DNA of 7,835 bases from an uncultured Bacillota bacterium. Its GTDB lineage: Bacteria; Bacillota; Clostridia; Lachnospirales; Lachnospiraceae. The DNA lies in contig CAJKMA010000093.1 in the NCBI GenBank assembly GCA_905200905.1, positions 1 through 7,835 on the forward strand. Reading direction: 5' to 3'. Below the pieces are notes generated by a model. The model ran no database searches. It had not been told where the DNA came from and worked only from the letters and a program-made list of their open reading frames with translations. A program made the translations under genes and the position numbers. Below are positions 1 through 4,027 of this stretch, in pieces. Within the stretch, counting starts at the first letter, position 1, and each line of letters begins with the position of its first letter.

Positions 1-19
1 AAAAAATATTTTGGATGTC

Positions 20-208
20 TTACTCCTTTGGGGGAGGATTTCTTTGAAGTTTGTGTACAATAGACAACGTTTTTTCATTATTTTTATTTGTCATTTCACA
101 CATTTCTTTAACATAGCCATCTACTTTCTTAAAATAGTAGGTGGCTACTATTTTTGCTGTAATTACTGATACAATTATGGATGCTACAATCGTTGATATT
201 TCTATCAC
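20..208 (-). CDS. Small single-pass membrane protein, function unknown
   Basis: This encodes 62 residues. Residues 4-25 are a hydrophobic stretch rich in I, V, A and S, consistent with one transmembrane helix. A charged, probably helical tail (residues 27-62, ending NPPPKE) follows and should be cytoplasmic or coiled. I do not recognise the family. It lies 31 bases behind the small XRE gene on the same strand, so the two could be co-transcribed. A palindromic operator-like site sits between them. The start is uncertain: the only plausible in-frame start is GTG at 206-208, but it overlaps the best Shine-Dalgarno match (AAAGAGGTG). Initiation a few codons later at a non-standard codon, or with poor spacing, is possible. 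The size and layout resemble small phage or ICE accessory membrane proteins, but that is only context. Confidence 0.5.
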   Translation of the reverse strand: MIEISTIVASIIVSVITAKIVATYYFKKVDGYVKEMCEMTNKNNEKTLSIVHKLQRNPPPKE

Positions 209-216
209 CTCTTTCT

Positions 217-261
217 GGATATTTTTTCAACATGTTGAACTACGTCTCAAAAAAAATATCC
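217..261. repeat. 11-bp AT-rich inverted repeat enclosing an operator-like palindrome
   Basis: GGATATTTTTT at 217-227 is an exact inverted copy of AAAAAATATCC at 251-261. The palindromic operator candidate (225-240) lies mostly inside the loop. In leftward transcripts the arms could form a weak A/U-rich hairpin between the small XRE gene and the membrane-protein gene, which might reduce downstream expression. The stem is mostly A-T, so a regulatory role is uncertain. Confidence 0.35.
225..240. promoter_or_regulatory. Operator-like palindrome O1 (TTTCAACATGTTGAAC)
   Basis: The core TTCAACATGTTGAA (226-239) is a perfect 14-bp palindrome. The right arm ATGTTGAAC recurs in the same orientation at 460-468 and 507-515, in the control region between the divergent regulators. 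The site overlaps the last base of the small XRE stop codon and precedes the membrane-protein gene. It is most simply a binding site for one of the two XRE proteins (inference). Confidence 0.55.
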
Positions 262-434
262 ACAACTCTTTTGTTCATAGCACGTGCAATTCTAAGTAAT
301 GTTTCTGTAGTTGTTACTGTAATTGTGCCGTTCTCTAAACCTGAAATGATTGTTCTGGATACACCAGATTTTTTAGATAACTCTTCTTGAGACATATTTA
401 TTTCATTTCTGCATTCTCTTATTTTGAATCCCAT
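240..434 (-). CDS. Small XRE-family (Cro/CI-like) DNA-binding regulator
   Basis: This encodes a 64-residue protein that is essentially one HTH_3/XRE domain. The helix-turn-helix reads SQEELSKKSGVSRTIISGLE, followed by a helix with TLLRIARAMN and the typical ending VVDIFF. The start is placed at ATG 432-434 because a Shine-Dalgarno run (AAGGGGG) ends 8 bases upstream. An upstream in-frame ATG at 461 would add nine residues, lacks such a site and falls inside an operator. The gene diverges from the larger XRE repressor at 580. This is the classic arrangement of a phage or ICE switch, where such a small protein acts as Cro or as an activator of the leftward early operon. It has its own promoter (476-504). 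Which operators it binds cannot be told from sequence. Confidence 0.85.
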   Translation of the reverse strand: MGFKIRECRNEINMSQEELSKKSGVSRTIISGLENGTITVTTTETLLRIARAMNKRVVDIFFET

Positions 435-452
435 TATACTATCCCCCTTTCT

Positions 453-468
453 GTTCATCATGTTGAAC
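453..468. promoter_or_regulatory. Operator-like palindrome O2 (GTTCATCATGTTGAAC)
   Basis: This is a 16-bp palindrome with a single mismatched position. It shares the right arm ATGTTGAAC with O1 and O3. It lies immediately downstream of the leftward -10 box, at or just after the expected start of transcription, so a bound protein should block the leftward promoter. Confidence 0.55.
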
Positions 469-475
469 TAACTGT

Positions 476-504
476 ATAGTATCATTTGTCGAATTGTTTG
501 TCAA
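476..504 (-). promoter_or_regulatory. Leftward promoter for the small XRE gene
   Basis: On the minus strand TTGACA (499-504) and TACTAT (476-481) are separated by 17 bases, a near-consensus sigma-A promoter. Operator O2 lies just downstream and O3 overlaps the -35 box, so both are well placed for repression. Confidence 0.75.
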
Positions 505-515
505 GTATGTTGAAC
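500..515. promoter_or_regulatory. Operator half-site O3 (ATGTTGAAC arm at 507-515)
   Basis: The right arm is identical to those of O1 and O2, but the left arm (GTCAAGTA) is poorly conserved. The site overlaps the -35 box of the leftward promoter and lies 8 bases upstream of the -35 box of the rightward promoter. A protein bound here could repress leftward and possibly stimulate rightward transcription. It is weaker than O1 and O2. Confidence 0.4.
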
Positions 516-522
516 AATTTTG

Positions 523-551
523 TTGACTTTTATTTTTTGCTATTGTACAAT
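523..551 (+). promoter_or_regulatory. Rightward promoter for the XRE repressor operon
   Basis: TTGACT (523-528) and TACAAT (546-551) are separated by 17 bases, with transcription expected from about 558. The Shine-Dalgarno sequence AAAGGTGG (565-572) and ATG 580 follow, giving a short leader. It should drive the repressor and probably the DUF4258, YgiT and ImmA-like genes, which follow closely with no terminator that I can see. Confidence 0.75.
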
Positions 552-579
552 ATACTAAACAATAAAAGGTGGTGCATAA

Positions 580-1134
580 ATGACACTGGGAGATATCATA
601 AAAAAATATCGCAAAGAAAATAATATTAGCATGAGTGAATTCGCAAGCAACTGTTCACTCAGTAAAGGTTATATTTCTATGTTAGAAAATAATATAAACC
701 CTAGAAATAACAAACCAATTTCTCCTACTCTTCCGTCAATATCTAAGGTCGCTTCTGGAATGGGAATTGAACTAGATACACTTTTGAAAATGATGGGAAA
801 TGAACAAACTGTAGATCTTACTTACGAACATAATTCAACATCTAATTTAGACAAACAAAAAACGCTTGGCGTAGTTGTTGAAAGATGTGAAAAACCTAGT
901 TCTAAAAGTCAAATCCAACGCCTCTCTCGTTATGCTGAGCTTTACAGTTTATATAATCAATTATCTTCATCTAATAAAGATAAGGTGTTTATTTATACGA
1001 AGAACCTTCTCTCCACCCAGCAGATGGAAGAAGATCTTCTTGCAGCTCATGCCCGGACGGATGTAGAACAGACTCCTGAGGGTGTTCAGCATGATCTGGA
1101 TATTATGAATGATGATTCAGAATGGGAGGAATGA
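580..1134 (+). CDS. XRE-family repressor of the mobile element (ImmR/CI-like)
   Basis: This encodes a 184-residue regulator. The N-terminal HTH domain covers roughly residues 1-70 (LGDIIKKYRKENNISMSEFA, then SKGYISMLEN as recognition helix). A linker and a helical C-terminal part of about 90 residues follow. The acidic tail contains AAHARTDVE and ends HDLDIMNDDSEWEE. This AAH-RTD ... HD--IM-DD pattern is, from memory, common in Firmicute prophage and ICE repressors that work with an ImmA-type protease. Start ATG 580 has Shine-Dalgarno AAAGGTGG 7 bases upstream. The stop at 1132-1134 is directly followed by the DUF4258 start, whose ribosome site lies inside this gene's last codons, so they form one operon. 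It probably represses the divergent leftward operon through the ATGTTGAAC sites, and ImmA-like cleavage would relieve it (inference from context). Confidence 0.85.
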   Translation: MTLGDIIKKYRKENNISMSEFASNCSLSKGYISMLENNINPRNNKPISPTLPSISKVASGMGIELDTLLKMMGNEQTVDLTYEHNSTSNLDKQKTLGVVVERCEKPSSKSQIQRLSRYAELYSLYNQLSSSNKDKVFIYTKNLLSTQQMEEDLLAAHARTDVEQTPEGVQHDLDIMNDDSEWEE

Positions 1135-1135
1135 C

Positions 1136-1456
1136 ATGGCATTAGATATATTGGAATTGCGTAAACTATGTATACCTAAAAATATTCGTATTACACTCCA
1201 TGCAGCTAAAAGGTTGGAACAGCACGGAATATTCTTAAAAGATGTAATATCCTGTATTATGAATGGAGAAATCATCGAACAATATCCGGACGATTATCCT
1301 TATCCCAGTTGTTTAATTCTGGGGATGAGCATCGAAGATAAATATCTTCATGTAGTCATTGGGAATCACGAATCGGATTTGTTCCTTATAACAGCTTATT
1401 TCCCAAGTTTTGATAGATGGGAATCTGATTTCAAGACCAGAAAGGAGAACGCATAA
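1136..1456 (+). CDS. DUF4258 protein, likely toxin of an MqsR-like toxin-antitoxin pair
   Basis: This encodes 106 residues. The DUF4258 pattern runs through the protein: ITLHAAKRLEQHGI (HA--R motif), GEIIEQYPDDYPYPSCLILG, LHVVIG and the closing ITAYFPSFDRWESDFKTRK. DUF4258 proteins have a small alpha/beta fold that I recall as related to BrnT/MqsR/RelE-like RNase toxins; activity here is not shown. ATG 1136 is chosen because GGAGG (1125-1129) lies 6 bases upstream. An ATG at 1109 would overlap the repressor by 26 bases and lacks a site. The stop codon shares its last A with the next ATG (TAATG), so the zinc-finger gene is translationally coupled. Toxin first and MqsA-like zinc finger second is the order seen in mqsRA. 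The pair sits between a repressor and an ImmA-like gene, an unusual place. Confidence 0.8.
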   Translation: MALDILELRKLCIPKNIRITLHAAKRLEQHGIFLKDVISCIMNGEIIEQYPDDYPYPSCLILGMSIEDKYLHVVIGNHESDLFLITAYFPSFDRWESDFKTRKENA

Positions 1457-1683
1457 TGACTTGTTTTTACTGCAAAGGTAATATTGAATCTTCTACAACA
1501 ACTTACATGACTGATTATCAGGGATGCTATATCATTATCAAGAACGTTCCTTGTGAAAAGTGTTCTCAATGCGGGGAAGAATACTTAAATGGCGAAACAC
1601 TTGAACGAATCGAAGAAATTATTCAAAAAGTTAAAGGTATGCTGACTGAAATTGCAGTTGTTGACTACAAGCAAACAGCTTAG
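1456..1683 (+). CDS. YgiT-type zinc-finger protein, likely antitoxin (MqsA N-domain-like)
   Basis: This encodes 75 residues. An N-terminal CxxC (C3, C6) and a second cluster CEKCSQC (C33, C36, C39) about 30 residues later give the YgiT/MqsA N-terminal zinc-binding layout. The sequence NVPCEKCSQCGEEY is characteristic. A helix follows (ETLERIEEIIQKVKGML) and the protein ends with a beta-like strand TEIAVVDYKQ. It lacks the C-terminal HTH domain of full MqsA, so DNA binding is not expected. Its likely job is to bind the DUF4258 protein encoded just upstream. ATG 1456 overlaps the upstream stop by one base, with Shine-Dalgarno AAAGGAG at 1441-1447. DUF4258/YgiT pairs are frequent in Clostridia. 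The toxin-antitoxin role is inferred from pairing, not demonstrated. Confidence 0.8.
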   Translation: MTCFYCKGNIESSTTTYMTDYQGCYIIIKNVPCEKCSQCGEEYLNGETLERIEEIIQKVKGMLTEIAVVDYKQTA

Positions 1684-1724
1684 AGAGAACCGTTTTATTT
1701 TAATTGCTAAAGGGGTGATCCCAA

Positions 1725-2192
1725 TTGAATTACGAACAATTACTGACTGCTGCCGATCAGGAAGGGTTACTTGTTAAAGAACAACCTCTTACTGAACATG
1801 ATGGCCTGATCCGCGGCAGTCGCATAGCAATCCGAAAGGATATAGAAACACAAGCAGAAAAATCTTGTGTGCTTGCCGAAGAAATCGGGCATTATCGCAC
1901 CAGCTCCGGAAACATTTTAGACCAGAATAAGGCAGAAAGCCGAAAGCAGGAGTATCGAGCTCGGCTTTATGGGTACAATCTAAAGATTGGGCTTGCCGGC
2001 CTGATCAGGGCTTATGAAGCAGGATGCGGAAATCTTTATGAGATGGCTGAATATCTGGATGCTACGGAGGAATATTTAAAAGAGGCTATGCAGTGTTACC
2101 ATGCTAAATACGGTGTATACGCTGTTGTTGATAATTATGTCATTTATTTCGAACCATTTGCGGTGATACATATGATTTCATCAGCAGATTAA
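1725..2192 (+). CDS. ImmA/IrrE-family metallopeptidase-like protein
   Basis: This encodes 155 residues resembling the Firmicute prophage/ICE branch of the ImmA/IrrE (M78) family. The motif region reads SCVLAEEIGHYRTSSGNILD (residues 47-66), followed by SRKQEYRAR (72-80) with a candidate third ligand E76. The usual HExxH is E52-E-I-G-H56 here, so the first metal-binding histidine is replaced by glutamate. As I recall, this replacement is common in this branch. The protein ends NYVIYFEPFAVIHM, which looks like the normal family C-terminus. ImmA proteases cleave the cognate element repressor during the DNA-damage or quorum response and so induce excision. The partner here would be the repressor at 580. 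The start is TTG 1725, supported by Shine-Dalgarno AGGGGTG 7 bases upstream. Activity with the altered motif is uncertain. Confidence 0.8.
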   Translation: MNYEQLLTAADQEGLLVKEQPLTEHDGLIRGSRIAIRKDIETQAEKSCVLAEEIGHYRTSSGNILDQNKAESRKQEYRARLYGYNLKIGLAGLIRAYEAGCGNLYEMAEYLDATEEYLKEAMQCYHAKYGVYAVVDNYVIYFEPFAVIHMISSAD

Positions 2193-2334
2193 AGAACGGA
2201 GCTGTTATTACCAGATTCGCTATTGGAAGAATATAGAGATTTTACTATTGAGCAGATATCCCGCATAACAGGATATCATCAGAAATTAATTGAATTCAGA
2301 GTATCTAATAATTCAGATTCGGAAAGGAGCATTT
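2193..2334 (+). other. Spacer with an in-frame, protein-like continuation of the ImmA-like ORF
   Basis: After the ImmA TAA the same frame stays open to TGA 2349-2351 and reads like protein (LLPDSLLEEYRDFTIEQISR, then ITGYHQKLIEFRV). It could be a remnant of an extension or of a lost gene. The stretch also contains a 7-bp inverted repeat GATATCC/GGATATC (2255-2261 and 2271-2277) with a 9-base loop. I see no convincing promoter here. The ribosome site of the next gene (AAGGAG, 2324-2329) is at its end. Confidence 0.35.
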
Positions 2335-2733
2335 ATGGAACGCAGTATTGAACCTTCAGCACTTGGACATGTTATACGAATTATCGACAGATATACTGTT
2401 ATTGTTGATGTTGGAAAATCCAGACTATCAGTAGGCGATATCATTCAAATATATTCTTTAGGTGAACCAATCATTGGATTGGACGGAAAAGAATTATGTA
2501 AGTACGTAGCCGTAAAAGACACTTTAGACGTTATAGATGTCCAGAATGAGTATTCCGTTTGTCAAAAAAATAAAGAAGTAACTCGTAAGATTAATTTTAA
2601 TATCCCTCTTTCACCATTGCTTGAACAAACCTTTTCTGAGCGTGAAGCTTTATCAGTTAATGATGATGAGATCCAACATATGCCACATATTGACAATAAA
2701 ATTCACATCGGAGATTTTATTAAATTCGCTTGA
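2335..2733 (+). CDS. Hypothetical 132-residue beta-rich protein
   Basis: I do not recognise a named family. The N-terminal half reads GHVIRIIDRYTVIVDVGKSR, LSVGDIIQIYSLGEPI and LDGKELCKYVAVKDTLDVIDV. These look like successive beta strands with a 'VGD-(I/V)-Y--GE-I-(L)DG-EL' pattern, reminiscent of the small beta-barrel of FlgT C-terminal-like domains. The C-terminal 45 residues are low in pattern (NIPLSPLLEQTFSEREALSV) and end IHIGDFIKFA. There is no signal peptide or membrane segment. ATG 2335 is chosen for the Shine-Dalgarno AAGGAG at 2324-2329, 5 bases upstream. A TTG at 2290 would add 15 residues without support. Its stop codon TGA (2731-2733) lies inside the -35 box of the next promoter, so it is packed directly against the RNA/Abi unit. 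Whether it works with that unit is unknown. Confidence 0.7.
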   Translation: MERSIEPSALGHVIRIIDRYTVIVDVGKSRLSVGDIIQIYSLGEPIIGLDGKELCKYVAVKDTLDVIDVQNEYSVCQKNKEVTRKINFNIPLSPLLEQTFSEREALSVNDDEIQHMPHIDNKIHIGDFIKFA

Positions 2734-2758
2734 CACAAGAAAATAATAATGGTAAGAT
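2730..2758 (+). promoter_or_regulatory. Promoter of the predicted RNA / Abi unit
   Basis: TTGACA (2730-2735, a perfect -35 box) and TAAGAT (2753-2758) are separated by exactly 17 bases. Transcription is expected at about 2764-2766. No ORF with a ribosome site begins within the next 75 bases and a strong terminator follows, so this looks like a dedicated small-RNA promoter. Confidence 0.75.
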
Positions 2759-2764
2759 GAATTT

Positions 2765-2838
2765 CAACAGAAATGGTCGTTGTAGAGATGACTAGCAAAA
2801 ATCCCTCTTACCGTTATTCGGAAGGAGGGATTTTTTCT
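2765..2838 (+). ncRNA. Predicted structured RNA upstream of the Abi gene (abiF RNA-like antitoxin)
   Basis: The consensus promoter and the strong terminator define an RNA of roughly 75 nt; the 5' end is approximate. Two foldings are visible. A 5' hairpin pairs 2774-2780 with 2788-2794 (7 pairs, including G-U). A 17-pair 3' terminator hairpin (2797-2835, one mismatch) follows, with a short A-rich linker containing no stable pairing. The RNA ends four bases or fewer before the Abi start codon. From memory, a structured 'abiF RNA' motif is found just upstream of Abi_2/AbiF genes and acts as the antitoxin RNA. I have not checked this sequence against the covariance model. The alternative is a plain attenuator leader for the Abi gene. 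Confidence 0.6.
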
Positions 2839-2841
2839 TTT
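2797..2841 (+). terminator. Strong intrinsic terminator that also holds the Abi ribosome site
   Basis: Arm 2797-2813 pairs with 2819-2835 (17 pairs, one A-A mismatch, one G-U) around loop TTATT. It is followed by a T-rich tract (2831-2841, interrupted once). The 3' arm contains GGAAGGAGGG (2820-2829), the only Shine-Dalgarno sequence for the Abi ATG at 2842. Folding therefore both ends the small RNA and hides the ribosome site in any read-through message. Confidence 0.85.
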
Positions 2842-3855
2842 ATGGATAATAATATCATTTTTGATAAACCTTTCAAAACTTACGAAGAGCTTATATCAAT
2901 TATGGAAGAACGGCATATAAGTGTTCCAGATAAAGAATTCGCCATTCAAGTTCTTCAGAATTATTCCTATTATGGAATTATAAACGGTTATAAAAACACT
3001 TTTTTGCAAGTTCCAAATTCTGATTCTTTTATCCCGGGTACAAATTTTAATGAATTGTACACATTACACATTATAGATACAAGCCTTAATAATATTATCT
3101 TTAAATACATATTGTTTTTGGAAAAAGCTTTAAAGTCCAGAATCTCATATTTAGTTGCACAAAAATATGGTGTGTACACTAATCCTTTAGATTTGCGTTG
3201 CTTAGAAGAAAATGATTATTTATATAAAAAGAACTACAGTACTTCCAGTGGAAAACGAACAAATGTATTGCGAAGTTTAAAAGAACGAATTTCTAAAGAT
3301 ACCAAAAGTCCAATTATGCAACACTACTTGAATGATAAAAATCATATTCCGCCTTGGATACTAACCACCAGTATTCCTTATGGGCTTACAATAGAATGGT
3401 ATAATATTTTAAATTCAGATGATAAGCAAGATATATGTAATTCTTTTATCGCTCCAGGACTTTTAACTCCAGAACAATCAAAAGAATTTGTAAGAAAATC
3501 ATTAGAGCTTACAAAAGAATACAGAAATAAAATCGCTCACGGAAATAGAACTTTCAGCATGATTTCTTTACCCCAGCTTCCCAAAGTTCAAACACTCTCT
3601 TTGACATTTAATGTCATTTCGGAAGAAGAATATAATAATAGAATGGGACAAAATGATACTTTTGCGGTCTTACTTGCCCTTATAATCATGTTGTCAGACA
3701 AATACCTTATTAGCAACTTCTATTCCGAATTGCTTAATATTCTTTCGCCTTATAAAGGCATACGTTTCAATAGTCAAAGTATATTTGATGTTTTGGGTTT
3801 TCCAAACGATTTATTTGAACGTTTAAATCGACTAATCACACAAAAATTCATATAA
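2842..3855 (+). CDS. Abi_2-family (AbiD/AbiF) HEPN abortive-infection protein
   Basis: This encodes 337 residues. The N-terminus IIFDKPFKTYEELISIMEER and the following YSYYGIINGYK, GTNFNELYTLHIIDTSLNNI and YILFLEKALKSRISY match the Abi_2 (AbiD/AbiF) family pattern. The C-terminal part carries the HEPN motif R-x4-H as R228-N-K-I-A-H233 within EYRNKIAHGNR, the usual RNase active site of HEPN toxins. The predicted role is an RNase that halts growth on phage infection. ATG 2842 is chosen because family members start just before the KPF-TYEEQ motif. The alternative ATG 2773 would add 23 residues read through the terminator hairpin and lacks a ribosome site. The Shine-Dalgarno AAGGAGGG is 12 bases upstream and buried in that hairpin, so low basal translation is expected. 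The gene is very AT-rich compared with the recombinase downstream, suggesting separate acquisition. Confidence 0.88.
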   Translation: MDNNIIFDKPFKTYEELISIMEERHISVPDKEFAIQVLQNYSYYGIINGYKNTFLQVPNSDSFIPGTNFNELYTLHIIDTSLNNIIFKYILFLEKALKSRISYLVAQKYGVYTNPLDLRCLEENDYLYKKNYSTSSGKRTNVLRSLKERISKDTKSPIMQHYLNDKNHIPPWILTTSIPYGLTIEWYNILNSDDKQDICNSFIAPGLLTPEQSKEFVRKSLELTKEYRNKIAHGNRTFSMISLPQLPKVQTLSLTFNVISEEEYNNRMGQNDTFAVLLALIIMLSDKYLISNFYSELLNILSPYKGIRFNSQSIFDVLGFPNDLFERLNRLITQKFI

Positions 3856-3859
3856 AAAA

Positions 3860-3947
3860 CCGCCCCTGCGCTATCAACACAAGGACGGCAATCAGAATCT
3901 CCGAAGAGATCCTCTCTTTTGGCAAAGATATTGTATCATCTTCGGAG
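3860..3947 (+). other. Structured intergenic region between Abi and recombinase genes
   Basis: Two hairpins can be read. CCGCCC near 3860 pairs with GGACGG (3883-3888) across one mismatch. CTCCGAAGA (3899-3907) pairs perfectly with TCTTCGGAG (3939-3947) and encloses a smaller stem (TCTTT/AAAGA, 3915-3919 and 3924-3928). The 9-base word CAATCAGAA occurs between hairpins 1 and 2 (3889-3897) and again at 3956-3964, overlapping the loop of the next terminator. The regular structure over about 90 bases goes beyond a simple terminator and could be a structured leader for the recombinase or a 3' UTR element of the Abi message. No known riboswitch was recognised. Confidence 0.5.
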
Positions 3948-3986
3948 CAGTTACACAATCAGAACGTTTGTGTGGCTGTTATTTTT
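3948..3986 (+). terminator. Intrinsic terminator before the recombinase gene
   Basis: CAGTTACACAA (3948-3958) pairs along all 11 bases with TTGTGTGGCTG (3968-3978, two G-U pairs), and TTATTTTT follows. It would end transcription from the Abi side and so separate the recombinase, or attenuate it. No convincing sigma-A promoter was found between it and the recombinase start at 4028. Confidence 0.7.
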
Positions 3987-4027
3987 GTACTTAAAATTAC
4001 ATATTTTATAAAACCGAGGTGATATTT

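Noticed and set aside
181..390. 69-codon plus-strand frame opposite the small XRE gene
   Set aside because: It is the complement of the XRE reading frame and has no ribosome site.
875..1066. 63-codon plus-strand frame within the XRE repressor gene
   Set aside because: It is an alternative frame of a gene with clear HTH and C-terminal signatures.
2773..2841. Extended N-terminus of the Abi protein from ATG 2773
   Set aside because: It would be translated through the terminator hairpin, has no ribosome site, and adds residues before the normal family start.
2988..3179. 63-codon minus-strand frame within the Abi gene
   Set aside because: It is an antisense shadow in AT-rich coding sequence.
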